Assembly (NCBI RefSeq): GCF_947500695.1
Contig: NZ_CANMSS010000009.1
Span: 1-64,000 of the forward strand
Reading direction: 5' to 3'
DNA length: 64,000 nucleotides
Origin: an uncultured Pseudoteredinibacter sp.
Lineage (GTDB): Bacteria; Pseudomonadota; Gammaproteobacteria; Pseudomonadales; Cellvibrionaceae
The position numbers and the translations under genes are program-made. The notes under the pieces were generated by a model. That model was not told where the DNA came from, ran no database searches, and saw only the letters and a list, made by a program, of their open reading frames with translations. Below, piece by piece: positions 27,407-36,625 of this stretch (position 1 is its first letter; each line of letters starts with the position of its first letter).

Positions 27407-28186
27407 ATGAGTGAAGCTGATAATAAACCCACGGCGGTTGATAAAGCCCTTATTCTCTTAGATTTAGTTGCGCAACTGAGTCAACAAGGGCGAGTGCGTA
27501 TTGTCGATCTTGTTAATAGCTCGGGCTTTCAACGCCCTACGGTGCATCGTCTTATGAGCACTTTAAAAAGTCATGGTTTGGTCACCCAAGATGAACAAGG
27601 CTTCCAACTCGGCGGTAAGGTATTGTCTTTAGCCGCTCAAGCCTATAACACCATGGATATTCGCCGGTTAGCCAAGCCTATTATGATGCAATTCTCAGAG
27701 CTAACAGGTTTAACTATTCATCTCGCAATCCTTGATGGCAATGAAGTTGTCTACATTGACAAGATTGAAAGCCGCCATCCCATTGTATTAGCGTCGGGCA
27801 TTGGCTGGCGCGGCAAGATGCACTGCACTGCACTTGGCAAAGCCATGATGGCGTTCGCCGAGCGAGACAATCAAAGGCTCTCCTTACAGGAGCCAATGGA
27901 AGCCAAAACCGAACACAGCATTACTAGCGCTGAAGATTTACGAGCCGCGTGGCAGGAAATTAAAAAGCAAGGCTATGCCATTGATGACCGTGAAAACGAA
28001 GTAGAGATTCGCTGTGTAGCCTCCGCTATTTTGGACCACAATGGACGCCCACTTGCCGGCATTAGTATTTCAGGCACCACTTCCCAGGCCAGCATGGAAG
28101 ATGCCCAAAGTAACGGCCAAGAATTAGCACAAGCTTGCTTGGCTTTAAGTCGCGAACTGGGCTATCGCCCTAAACCTATATTCTAG
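27407..28186 (+). CDS. IclR family transcriptional regulator
   Basis: This 259-aa DNA-binding regulator has an N-terminal winged helix-turn-helix (RIVDLVNSSGFQRPTVHRLM, about residues 27-46) and a C-terminal IclR effector domain (HLAILDGNEVVYIDKIES, GKMHCTALGKAMMAF, DDRENEVEIRCVASAI). It is the first gene of the sugar operon and only 4 bp ahead of the GH172 gene, so it is probably co-transcribed and autoregulated. The effector is expected to be a sugar or sugar-acid intermediate of this pathway. Confidence 0.9.
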   Translation: MSEADNKPTAVDKALILLDLVAQLSQQGRVRIVDLVNSSGFQRPTVHRLMSTLKSHGLVTQDEQGFQLGGKVLSLAAQAYNTMDIRRLAKPIMMQFSELTGLTIHLAILDGNEVVYIDKIESRHPIVLASGIGWRGKMHCTALGKAMMAFAERDNQRLSLQEPMEAKTEHSITSAEDLRAAWQEIKKQGYAIDDRENEVEIRCVASAILDHNGRPLAGISISGTTSQASMEDAQSNGQELAQACLALSRELGYRPKPIF

Positions 28187-28190
28187 AGAA

Positions 28191-29393
28191 ATGCACATGA
28201 CTAAAAACAACAGCGTGTTTCCAAAATTCCTTGTTACTCTCGGCGCTAAGTTTTTATGGCGGTCAACATTGTTAAGTGCCTGCTTTTTCAGCCCAATGAG
28301 CATTGCCGATGATAGCCATAAATTGCTTAGCGAACCCTATCATTTAGATTCGCCCTTACAATCTAGAACCATTAGTTTTGAAAACCCTACCGGAGCCAAA
28401 GGTGAAGGTGGTAAAGCCTCTAGCCCACTGGGCCAAGGCCGTAAAGGTTCCCCAGCTCGCTTATTAGCGCCCGGGGAAACGGTAGAACTAGCCAATATTC
28501 AAGGCAGTGGCACAATTCGACACATTTGGGCCACCACATTCCCTGTACCTGCTTTTTTGCGTGGAGCCGTTATTCGTGGCTATTGGGATGGCCAAGAACA
28601 TCCAAGCATCGAAGCGCCACTGGGTGATTTTTTTGGCTTTGCACATGGCAAAGCAACATCATTTCAAAGTGCTGTTCATTCAGTGGGGCCAAAAGCTGGG
28701 ATGAATATTTGGCTTCCCATGCCCTTTAATAAAGCTGCTCGCTTTACCATCACCAATGAGCTTCCACAGCCCATGCCATTTTTCTATCAGATTGATTACA
28801 CCTTGGGTGATCGTCACAGCGAAAAGGTAGGCAGGCTGCATGTAAACTTTCAGCGCCAAAACCCGACCACCAAAACCAAAGATTTTAGCCTACTACCAAA
28901 ACGAACAGGCAAAGGCCGCTTTATTGGCACGGTGATAGGCGTTCGCCCTAGCGACACTAACTGGTGGGGCGAAGGCGAAATGAAAGCCTATATAGATGGC
29001 GATGATAAATTTCCTACCCTGAACGGTAGCGGCGCCGAAGATTATGTAGGGCTATCTTGGGGTTTACAAGATTCTGCCTTTTTATATAACGGTGCTAGCT
29101 ATCGCGAGAAAGGTGACGATGGCGATACCGGACGTATTTCCATGTACCGCTGGCATTTGCGTGACCCAATTTATTGGCAAGAAGAAGCACATATTACTAT
29201 TCAGCAAATTGGTCACAATGGTGATACCCCCACTACCCTGGAAGAATATTTGTCTGATCTTTATGAGCGTGAAGATGACTGGTCGGCCGCTAGTTTTTGG
29301 TATGAAGCCATTCCAAGCGCTACTTTGCCTCAATTACCCGCGCTGAAATCTCGCATCGCTGACTTGCCAGCAGCTGAAGAAGCGGCACATTAG
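28191..29393 (+). CDS. Periplasmic GH172 (DUF2961) family glycoside hydrolase
   Basis: This 400-aa protein has a long signal peptide ending near MSIADD. The body fits DUF2961/GH172: SGTIRHIWAT, RGYWDGQEHPSIEAPLGDFFG, WWGEGEMKAYIDGDDKFP and the hallmark GSGAEDYV. The conserved acids E261 (WWGE) and E283 (GAED) are candidate catalytic residues. Characterised GH172 enzymes act on alpha-D-fructofuranosides and alpha-D-arabinofuranosides. With a furanose-type ABC importer and a pentose pathway downstream, an exo-D-arabinofuranosidase role is the best inference. The start could be either ATG (28191 or 28197). Substrate is not proven. Confidence 0.85.
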   Translation: MHMTKNNSVFPKFLVTLGAKFLWRSTLLSACFFSPMSIADDSHKLLSEPYHLDSPLQSRTISFENPTGAKGEGGKASSPLGQGRKGSPARLLAPGETVELANIQGSGTIRHIWATTFPVPAFLRGAVIRGYWDGQEHPSIEAPLGDFFGFAHGKATSFQSAVHSVGPKAGMNIWLPMPFNKAARFTITNELPQPMPFFYQIDYTLGDRHSEKVGRLHVNFQRQNPTTKTKDFSLLPKRTGKGRFIGTVIGVRPSDTNWWGEGEMKAYIDGDDKFPTLNGSGAEDYVGLSWGLQDSAFLYNGASYREKGDDGDTGRISMYRWHLRDPIYWQEEAHITIQQIGHNGDTPTTLEEYLSDLYEREDDWSAASFWYEAIPSATLPQLPALKSRIADLPAAEEAAH

Positions 29394-29429
29394 ACCATGA
29401 CTTACAATGAGACGTTCTAAGAGCTGCTT

Positions 29430-30977
29430 ATGTCTGCGCGTTTGAGATTGGAAAACATTGAGAAGTCTTTTGCCAAACAAAAGGTGCTAGAGGGCGTTAG
29501 TCTTCAACTAGAAGCAGGCCAAGTATTGGCGCTTATGGGAGAAAACGGCGCAGGAAAAAGCACCTTAATGAATATTAGCTGCGGTGTGTACCAAGAGTAT
29601 CAAGGACAAATCTATATCGACGACAGCCCGCATACATTTGACTCACCAAAATCCGCCGAGACAGCCGGGGTGATCATGGTTCACCAAGAGCTAAATCTTC
29701 TACCCGAGCTGAGTGTGGCCGAGAATATATTTCTGGGCAATGAAGAAAAGAATAAACTGGGTTTGATTCAGCATGCCTCCATGGCGAATAAGGCCCAATC
29801 TGTCCTTGATCAGTTGGGCTTAAACCTACCCGCTAGCACGGCAGTAAAAGAACTCAACATAGGCCAACAACAGCTCGTGGAGATCGCTCGAGCACTTCTG
29901 CGTGATGCCAAAATCTTGGTTTTGGATGAACCCAGCGCAGCCTTAAGCGATCAAGAAACCCAGCACCTTTTTACCATCTTACGTCGCCTGACCAAAGAAG
30001 GCGTCAGTATCATCTACATTTCACATCGACTGGACGAACTGAGTCAGATAGCCGATCAATTAGCGGTATTACGCAATGGAAGTTTGGTCGCTAAAGGACC
30101 AATGCAGGGTTATTCGGCTAATGAAGTAATCAAACTGATGATTGGCGAGGAATTAGCTGATGTACCACGGCGCTCTAAAAAGTGCGCGGACAACCCCAGC
30201 TTAAAGCTATTAGAAATAAAAGATCTAAACGGTCATTGGGGAAAGCGCACGCTAAAGGGCATTAATTTTGATGTGAAAGAAGGTGAAATCCTTGGTCTAA
30301 CCGGACTGCTGGGAAGCGGGTGCGGCGAGCTACTGGAGTGCCTTTTTGGCCTTCGTGACTTTAATAGCGAAGGTCTTGTATTTGACGGACAAACCATCAC
30401 CACAAGCTCACCACGTGATGCCATCGCACAAGGTCTAGCTTATATCAGTGATGATCGAAAACATGATAGTTTGGTTTTGAATCGAAACTTGCTATTCAAT
30501 CTTGGCTTACCAACGCTAGCACAACAAAACTCCTTGCTGATCGCTGACGATACGGAAAAACAAAGTGAGTTACTGCAACAGTGGACCGTAAAGTATCAAA
30601 GCACCGAGCAAAGTGCTGGAAGCCTATCGGGCGGAAACCAACAAAAATTAGTCATAGCAAGATGGCTGGCGCTCAAACCCAAACTAGTTTTAATGAACGA
30701 GCCGACACGAGGGGTAGATGTTGCAGCCAAAGCTGAAATTTACCGGCTTTTAGAAGCGCTAAAGCAATCGGGCATGAGCTTTATTGTTGCAAGTACAGAC
30801 CTACCCGAGCTCTGTCGTTTATGCGATCGCGTACTTGTCTTGCATGAAGGCTCGATCGCTCAACACTTCAAGCAGCGCCCATTTAGTCAAAACAAAATTC
30901 TCAGCGCCGCACAGGGCCACTATGACAGGCAAAACCATCATAGTGGTAACCACCATTTAGAGGAAACATTTAAGTGA
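29430..30977 (+). CDS. Sugar ABC transporter ATP-binding protein (RbsA/YtfR type)
   Basis: This 515-aa cytoplasmic ATPase carries two ABC cassettes, as in ribose, xylose and galactofuranose importers. The first has Walker A GENGAGKST, the signature LNIGQQQLVEIARAL and Walker B VLDEPSAAL. The second has the usual degenerate P-loop (GLLGSGCGELLE), the signature LSGGNQQKLVIARWL and MNEPTRGVD. It overlaps the permease start by 4 bp (ATG/TGA style overlap at a GTG). It powers import of the monosaccharide bound by the periplasmic protein encoded two genes downstream. Confidence 0.93.
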   Translation: MSARLRLENIEKSFAKQKVLEGVSLQLEAGQVLALMGENGAGKSTLMNISCGVYQEYQGQIYIDDSPHTFDSPKSAETAGVIMVHQELNLLPELSVAENIFLGNEEKNKLGLIQHASMANKAQSVLDQLGLNLPASTAVKELNIGQQQLVEIARALLRDAKILVLDEPSAALSDQETQHLFTILRRLTKEGVSIIYISHRLDELSQIADQLAVLRNGSLVAKGPMQGYSANEVIKLMIGEELADVPRRSKKCADNPSLKLLEIKDLNGHWGKRTLKGINFDVKEGEILGLTGLLGSGCGELLECLFGLRDFNSEGLVFDGQTITTSSPRDAIAQGLAYISDDRKHDSLVLNRNLLFNLGLPTLAQQNSLLIADDTEKQSELLQQWTVKYQSTEQSAGSLSGGNQQKLVIARWLALKPKLVLMNEPTRGVDVAAKAEIYRLLEALKQSGMSFIVASTDLPELCRLCDRVLVLHEGSIAQHFKQRPFSQNKILSAAQGHYDRQNHHSGNHHLEETFK

Positions 30978-32167
30978 CAGAGAATCACTCAATTAGCTAT
31001 TGGTTTTGGCGCAGTAAACTGTTGCTTGGCCTTGCCTTACTTTTTGCGGGCGGAATATTCTTCTCACCCCAAGACAGTGCCGGCGACATTATATTTTTAG
31101 CCCCAGGAAACCTATTAAATATTCTTCGGCAAGTGAGCATTACCGGCATCTTGGCGGTTGGTATGACTTTGGTGATATTAACCGGCGGTATCGATCTGGC
31201 AGTAGGCTCTTTAATGGCCTTCGCCGCAACACTCTGCGCCATGCTACTCACCTTAGAAGAAACCCATAATGGAGGCTGGATAGGAGGTATGAGCCTAGGA
31301 TTTGTTGCAGCCTACTTAATCACGATTCCTATTATGGCTTTTCTCAGAAGGGTTTTGGCCGAGGTTTATTGCCAGTGCTTAAGAGTATCAGGATTAATAG
31401 TAGCTGCTTATTTAGGCTGGCAATATTTCAACAACTTGCACAACCAAGCCTCCCTACTGGCCATTATTTTAGCAAGTATTACAGCGACAGCTTTGCTCGG
31501 GAGTATCAGTGGACAACTGATCGCACGTGGCAAACTTCAACCCTTTATTGCCACATTGGCCATGATGGTGGCTGCACTTGGTATTGCGCGCCTAATGGCT
31601 GGGCAAGATATGTCCGTTTTCCCTATCTATAGCGGCATCAATAGCAATGAAAACTTTGAATGGCTGCGTAAATCAATTTTCGGTATTCCTGTTCCTGGCT
31701 TTGTTTTTCTGCTCATTGTAGTGAGCTTTACCTTATTGCTTCGCCACTTTAGGTTTGGCCGTTACCTTTATGCCATTGGTGGTAATGAGCGAGCAGCCTA
31801 TCTATCGGGTATACCCGTCGCCAGGGTAAAAGTTTGGGTGTACACCTTAAGCGGTGCACTCGCCGGAATAGCGGGTGTTTTGTACTGCGCTCAATACTTA
31901 CAAGGCAAGCCTGATGCCGGAACCGGTATGGAACTTGATGCTATTGCTGCTGTGGTCATTGGCGGAGCAAATCTAATGGGCGGCCGTGGAACTATCCCCG
32001 GAACGCTGTTGGGGGTTCTGATTTTTGGCGTCCTCAGCAATGTTTTACAGCTCAATAATGTCGACAGCAATACTCAGCTCTTACTCAAGGGCATCATCAT
32101 AGTGCTCGCCGTACTGCTGCAGCAGTTTGACTGGAACAAGCTCAAAACTCGATTTATGTCGAGCTAA
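30974..32167 (+). CDS. Sugar ABC transporter permease (BPD_transp_2 family)
   Basis: This 397-aa inner-membrane permease of the RbsC/YtfT class has an N-terminal helix and then ILAVGMTLVILTGGIDLAVG, the hallmark of carbohydrate permeases in this family, and further helices through GTIPGTLLGVLIFGVLSN. The coupling region includes YAIGGNERAAYLSGI. A single permease serves the operon, so it presumably homodimerises. It is longer than typical RbsC (about 320 aa) because of an extra segment around residues 115-165. The GTG start overlaps the ATPase gene. Confidence 0.92.
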   Translation: MTENHSISYWFWRSKLLLGLALLFAGGIFFSPQDSAGDIIFLAPGNLLNILRQVSITGILAVGMTLVILTGGIDLAVGSLMAFAATLCAMLLTLEETHNGGWIGGMSLGFVAAYLITIPIMAFLRRVLAEVYCQCLRVSGLIVAAYLGWQYFNNLHNQASLLAIILASITATALLGSISGQLIARGKLQPFIATLAMMVAALGIARLMAGQDMSVFPIYSGINSNENFEWLRKSIFGIPVPGFVFLLIVVSFTLLLRHFRFGRYLYAIGGNERAAYLSGIPVARVKVWVYTLSGALAGIAGVLYCAQYLQGKPDAGTGMELDAIAAVVIGGANLMGGRGTIPGTLLGVLIFGVLSNVLQLNNVDSNTQLLLKGIIIVLAVLLQQFDWNKLKTRFMSS

Positions 32168-32199
32168 ATAATAACAATATGCGACCAAAGAGAATCACC

Positions 32200-33138
32200 A
32201 TGTTGAATGTTAGAATTCTAGCTACGCTACTCACTACCCTACTGTTGTTAACAAGTGCCTCATCCAGCTGGGCTTATCGGATTGGTTTCTCTCAGGTAAC
32301 CACCACCGAGCCTTGGCGTGTTCTTTTTAATAAGCAATTGCGGGCCGAAGCCATGAAGCACCCTGATATTCAATTGTTTATAGCCGATGGCCAAGATCGA
32401 ACCGAAAAACAGGTCGCCGATGTTCAGTCTTTTATTCAGCAAAAAGTAGATATTATTCTATTAGCCCCGAAAGAGAGCGCGGGATTAACGGCCGTTGTAA
32501 AAGAAGCTATGGAAGCTGGCATACCCGTAATCGTACTTGATCGAAAGATTAACGGTGATGACTTTACCCAGTTTATCGGAGGAAACAACCTAGAGATAGG
32601 TCGTCAAGCTGGCCGTAAGGCTCTTGCTTTGCTAGGCGGCGAAGGAATGGCGCAAGGAAATATCGTAGAAATCTGGGGTGGAATGGGCTCGACTCCTGCC
32701 CATGAACGTCACCAGGGTTTTGTAGATGCGCTACAAAAGGAAAAAAATTTAAATTGGCTAGTAGACCGACAAGATGGCGACTGGAAACAAGATAAAGCCT
32801 ATAACATTATGAGCAATGCTCTGCGGGCGCACCCTAAGATCGACTTGGTTTACGCCCACAATGACCCGATGGCCTTTGGTGCCTTTTTAGCCGCGCGCGA
32901 TGCGCAACGTGAAAAAGATATTTTCTTTCTAGGTGTTGATGCGATCCCAAAAGAAGGCGCACTTTGGGTTAAGCGTGGATTTTTGACGGCGACTTTTGTT
33001 TACCCTGCCCCTGGCGTTAAGGCTCTTCAGGAAGCACTACGTCTACTAAAAGGTGAGAAACTGGAAAAACACATCGATTTACCTACTCAGACTATCGATA
33101 AAAGCACAGTTGATGCTTATTTAAATGCTAATCGTTAA
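32200..33138 (+). CDS. Periplasmic sugar-binding protein, YtfQ/RbsB type
   Basis: This 312-aa substrate-binding protein begins at the ATG preceded by AAGAGA, which gives a clean signal peptide (MLNVRILATLLTTLLLLTSA, cleaved after SSSWA). The mature protein is a two-lobe type I sugar-binding fold (GFSQVTTTEPWR, FIADGQDRTEKQVADVQSF, DIILLAPKESAG, VIVLDR, VYAHNDPMAFGAF). The GFSQ start and overall pattern resemble E. coli YtfQ, which binds galactofuranose. That supports a furanose or pentose ligand here. An earlier in-frame ATG at 32179 is less likely because its ribosome site is poor. Confidence 0.9.
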   Translation: MLNVRILATLLTTLLLLTSASSSWAYRIGFSQVTTTEPWRVLFNKQLRAEAMKHPDIQLFIADGQDRTEKQVADVQSFIQQKVDIILLAPKESAGLTAVVKEAMEAGIPVIVLDRKINGDDFTQFIGGNNLEIGRQAGRKALALLGGEGMAQGNIVEIWGGMGSTPAHERHQGFVDALQKEKNLNWLVDRQDGDWKQDKAYNIMSNALRAHPKIDLVYAHNDPMAFGAFLAARDAQREKDIFFLGVDAIPKEGALWVKRGFLTATFVYPAPGVKALQEALRLLKGEKLEKHIDLPTQTIDKSTVDAYLNANR

Positions 33139-33156
33139 GGCCAAGGTAGAATCATT

Positions 33157-34185
33157 GTGTTAGCGATAAACAAATTAAAGCGCAGTCAGATTGCTCTTAG
33201 CGAGATCGGTTTTGGTGGCGCGCCTATTGGGAATCTATACCAGAGCCTTGATAACACTAATGCTTTGCACTGCATTTCTACAGCGCTTGCAAACGGCATT
33301 AATTATTTCGATACCGCACCACTTTACGGCCATGGTCTGAGTGAGCGCCGTATAGGCCTGGCCCTCAACGAGTCCGAACGAGAAAGCTGGTGTATCTCAA
33401 GCAAAGTAGGGCGTTTGTTAAAACCCTGTGCTATAGGGGATTCGGCGGACGCGGGTTTATATCAACAAGCACCACCATTTAACGCCAATTATGACTATAG
33501 CTATGACGGTGCTTGGCGCAGCGTAGAACAAAGCCTACAACGCCTAGGGTGTAATTATCTAGACATAGTTTATATCCATGATATTGATTATTGGACCCAT
33601 GGTACGGAACAGGCCAGAGTTTATTCAGCGGCGTTGAACGGAACCAATAAAGCCTTGCTGGAAATGCGCGAGCAAGGGCTAATAAAAGCCTTCGGGTTAG
33701 GCGTCAACGAGTGGCAAGTTTGCGAGCAATTTTTAGCGGACAGTGATCCCGATTGCTTTCTCCTAGCTGGCCGATACACCTTACTCGAGCAGGAGGCACT
33801 CGAAAGCTTTTTACCCGCCTGCGAACAACGTGCCGTTGATATTATCATTGGCGGGCCATATAACACTGGCATACTCGCCACCGGCGCCATTGCTGGCGCT
33901 TACTACAATTACAGTCCAGCAACGGAAGAAATTCTCGCTAAAGTCAGAGCCATGGAAGCCATATGCAATGACTTTTCAGTTTCCTTGGCCGCTGCTGCTC
34001 TTCGCTTTCCTTTACTGCACCCTGCCGTTGCTTCAGTTATACCGGGAGCACGTAGCGCCAAAGAAGTAGAGAGTAATTTATCGCTTATACAAGCTGATAT
34101 ACCTCCAGAGTTTTGGGATACGCTGAAAGACAAGGGGCTACTCCATAGAGACGCACCCACTCAATACCGGGAGACTCTCGCATGA
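33157..34185 (+). CDS. Aldo/keto reductase, L-fucose/D-arabinose 1-dehydrogenase-like
   Basis: This 342-aa AKR-fold enzyme probably oxidises the aldose at C1 to the aldonolactone with NAD(P). The catalytic tetrad is visible: D52 (NYFDTAP), Y57 (LYGHG), K83 (ISSKVG) and H141 (VYIHDIDYW). The family resembles D-threo-aldose 1-dehydrogenases, which act on L-fucose, D-arabinose and related sugars. It starts with GTG and overlaps the lactonase gene by 4 bp (ATGA). As first enzyme of a lactonase-dehydratase series, the oxidative direction is inferred from context. Confidence 0.85.
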   Translation: MLAINKLKRSQIALSEIGFGGAPIGNLYQSLDNTNALHCISTALANGINYFDTAPLYGHGLSERRIGLALNESERESWCISSKVGRLLKPCAIGDSADAGLYQQAPPFNANYDYSYDGAWRSVEQSLQRLGCNYLDIVYIHDIDYWTHGTEQARVYSAALNGTNKALLEMREQGLIKAFGLGVNEWQVCEQFLADSDPDCFLLAGRYTLLEQEALESFLPACEQRAVDIIIGGPYNTGILATGAIAGAYYNYSPATEEILAKVRAMEAICNDFSVSLAAAALRFPLLHPAVASVIPGARSAKEVESNLSLIQADIPPEFWDTLKDKGLLHRDAPTQYRETLA

Positions 34186-35087
34186 TTATCGATGCGCACT
34201 TTCACCTCTGGAAGCTACAGCGTGGAGATTATGGATGGATTACTCCAGAGCTGACTTCTTTGTATCAGGATTATCAATACAGCGATTGGCTAGAAGAGAG
34301 AGGTAATGATGTTAGGGCTGGCATTTTGGTTCAGTGCGCCCCCACCCTGGCGGAAACTGAGTTTCTTTTAGATATCGCCGACAAACACACTGATATTTTG
34401 GCCGTCGTTGGCTGGGTTGATTTGAACACAGACAAAGCTAGACAAGAGCTCAAAGCACTCTCTAAGCACAATAAATTTGTTGGCGTGCGCCCCATGCTGC
34501 AAGACATTGCAAACCCACGCTGGATTTTGCAAGAGCAAGTTATCGACAATCTACATTACTGCGCTGAGCTCAATCTAAGCTTAGATGCACTAATAACCCC
34601 AGCGCAACTCCCCTATTTCTGCGAAGCAGCCGTACAACTTCCTGAGCTCAGGATTATTATTGATCACGCTGCTAAGCCCAATTTGCGTGAACAACAACTG
34701 GAAGAATGGCGAAGGTATATATCAATTTTAGCGGGCATGCCAAATATCTACTGTAAATTATCTGGCTTACTTACCGAGGCAAAAGCGTCCGCAACTGCTA
34801 GCGATCTACAGCCTTGTACTGACTTTTTGATCGACCAATTTGGAGTTGATCATCTAGTGTGGGGCAGTGACTGGCCGGTACTTAAGTTAGCTGCGAGCTA
34901 TAAGGACTGGTTAATTATTACCGCGACTTTATGCAAATCACTAAGTACAAAAGATTACCAAAAGATACTCTTCGAAAATGCACTCAATTTTTATGGCATC
35001 ACGCTAGCAGCGCCTCCATCAAACTCAACAGAATCGAACTCAACAAAATCGAACTCAACAGAGCCCCATGAGGGAATGACCTCATGA
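34182..35087 (+). CDS. Amidohydrolase-family sugar lactonase (COG3618)
   Basis: This 301-aa TIM-barrel hydrolase shows the COG3618 pattern: metal motif DAHFHLW with H6 and H8 at the N-terminus, IIIDHAAKP near residue 165 and VWGSDWPV near residue 228. Relatives hydrolyse L-fuconolactone, L-rhamnonolactone and 2-pyrone dicarboxylate. Encoded between an aldose dehydrogenase and an aldonate dehydratase, it should open the aldonolactone to the aldonate. Its ends overlap both neighbours by 4 bp. The C-terminal tail repeats SNSTESNSTKSNSTE, coded by a short tandem DNA repeat (about 35022-35060). Confidence 0.88.
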   Translation: MIIDAHFHLWKLQRGDYGWITPELTSLYQDYQYSDWLEERGNDVRAGILVQCAPTLAETEFLLDIADKHTDILAVVGWVDLNTDKARQELKALSKHNKFVGVRPMLQDIANPRWILQEQVIDNLHYCAELNLSLDALITPAQLPYFCEAAVQLPELRIIIDHAAKPNLREQQLEEWRRYISILAGMPNIYCKLSGLLTEAKASATASDLQPCTDFLIDQFGVDHLVWGSDWPVLKLAASYKDWLIITATLCKSLSTKDYQKILFENALNFYGITLAAPPSNSTESNSTKSNSTEPHEGMTS

Positions 35088-36625
35088 CTCAATGTATACA
35101 ACTGTCCGCAACAGATAACTGCGTCGTCGCATTGGAGGACATTGCTGCTAATAGCTATATTGCAAGCTTTGAAATCACTAGTAAGGAAAATATTTCTACT
35201 GGGCATAAGCTCGCATCACATGATATTCCCAAAGGGCAAAGCATCATAAAGTACGGTCAATGTATCGCCACCGCAACACTGGACATCAAGGCGGGTGAAC
35301 ATATACATAGCCATAATTGCAGCATGCCTGAAGGGCCAAGTAGTATAACTCCGCACACATTCGAAAGCTCAGACAGTACTATCGCCCAGGCAAGGCTCGC
35401 AGCAAGCAAAACCATAGCGGCACAATTTCTTGGTTACAAGCGTGAATACACAAAAAAAATTGGCACCAGAAATATAGTGGCCGTAGTGGCCATGGTTAGC
35501 TGTGCGAATAGCGTGGTACGCGGGATTTGCCAAAGCGCGCAGCAATTTATGCCACAATACAATAATGTCGATGCACTGATTCCGATTTGTCACAGTGGCG
35601 GTTGTGCCGTAAATCAAAATGGCCAGTCACTGGAGCTCCTACAAAGAACACTTAGAGGCTGGATCTACCACCCGAATATTGCCGCTGTACTGCTGGTATC
35701 ACTTGGCTGCGAAACTAATCAAGTTGACCAATTGCTTGGCAGCGAAGCCTGCTCTCAGCCACAAGATCGTATTCAAAGTTTGGGAATTCAAGCCTGCGGT
35801 GGCAGCCATCAAGCCATCCGGGAAGGCTTAGATAAAATTAAGTCCTTAGTGGCAGAGGCCAACCAAGCAAAGCGCAGCGAACAGGGTCTCGAAAAATTAA
35901 GTGTTGCCTTGCAGTGTGGCGGCAGTGATGCCTTTTCTGGGCTCAGTGCCAACCCTGCCCTAGGGCGTGCCGTAGATATACTTTGCAGCAAGGGCGCCAG
36001 AGCAATATTGGCGGAGACACCGGAAATCTTTGGTGCCGAACAGCAACTCTACCGGCGCTGTAGAGACACATTAACTGCACTAAAACTAGAGCAAAAAGTG
36101 CATTGGTGGCAACAGTATGCCAAGCAACAAGGCGAGACTCTAGACAGCAACCCAAGCCATGGCAATAAAGCCGGCGGCATCACTACCATTATCGAAAAAT
36201 CTCTTGGTGCAGTTGCCAAAGCCGGTAAGAGCACCATCAATAATGTCTATGATTATGGCGAGCCCATGCAAAGCCAAGGCTTGGTATTTATGGATAGCCC
36301 GGGCTACGACCCGGTGTCGATTACCGGCCAAGTGGCAAGTGGCGCTAACATGATTTGCTTTACCACCGGGCGTGGCTCGAACTTCAATTGCCCAAGCGTT
36401 CCCAGCCTTAAATTAGCCAGCAATCAGAGCATTTTTAATCACATGAAAGATGATCTCGATATCAACTGTGGTCGTTTAATCGATGGCGAAGCCGATTTGG
36501 ATTCCCTTGCCCAAGAGATTGTAGAAAAAATTATTCGTACCGCTTCAGGTGAACCTAGCAAAGGTGAGCAGATCGCTTTATTTGATGATGGTTTTCACCC
36601 TTGGAGTCTAGGAGCCGTGCTGTGA
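35084..36625 (+). CDS. UxaA-family altronate/aldonate dehydratase
   Basis: This 513-aa enzyme has an N-terminal SAF-like domain (VVALEDIAANSYI through GEHIHSHN, about residues 12-80) and the UxaA catalytic domain with NIVAVVAMVSCANSVVRGI, ALIPICHSGGCAV, VALQCGGSDAFSG, FMDSPGYDPVSITG and CFTTGRGS. The family dehydrates D-altronate and, in the Campylobacter jejuni fucose cluster, sugar acids of L-fucose/D-arabinose configuration. Here it should convert the aldonate to the 2-keto-3-deoxy acid. The ATGA overlap with the lactonase gene indicates coupled translation. Cysteine- and histidine-rich loops suggest a bound metal. Confidence 0.88.
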   Translation: MTQCIQLSATDNCVVALEDIAANSYIASFEITSKENISTGHKLASHDIPKGQSIIKYGQCIATATLDIKAGEHIHSHNCSMPEGPSSITPHTFESSDSTIAQARLAASKTIAAQFLGYKREYTKKIGTRNIVAVVAMVSCANSVVRGICQSAQQFMPQYNNVDALIPICHSGGCAVNQNGQSLELLQRTLRGWIYHPNIAAVLLVSLGCETNQVDQLLGSEACSQPQDRIQSLGIQACGGSHQAIREGLDKIKSLVAEANQAKRSEQGLEKLSVALQCGGSDAFSGLSANPALGRAVDILCSKGARAILAETPEIFGAEQQLYRRCRDTLTALKLEQKVHWWQQYAKQQGETLDSNPSHGNKAGGITTIIEKSLGAVAKAGKSTINNVYDYGEPMQSQGLVFMDSPGYDPVSITGQVASGANMICFTTGRGSNFNCPSVPSLKLASNQSIFNHMKDDLDINCGRLIDGEADLDSLAQEIVEKIIRTASGEPSKGEQIALFDDGFHPWSLGAVL

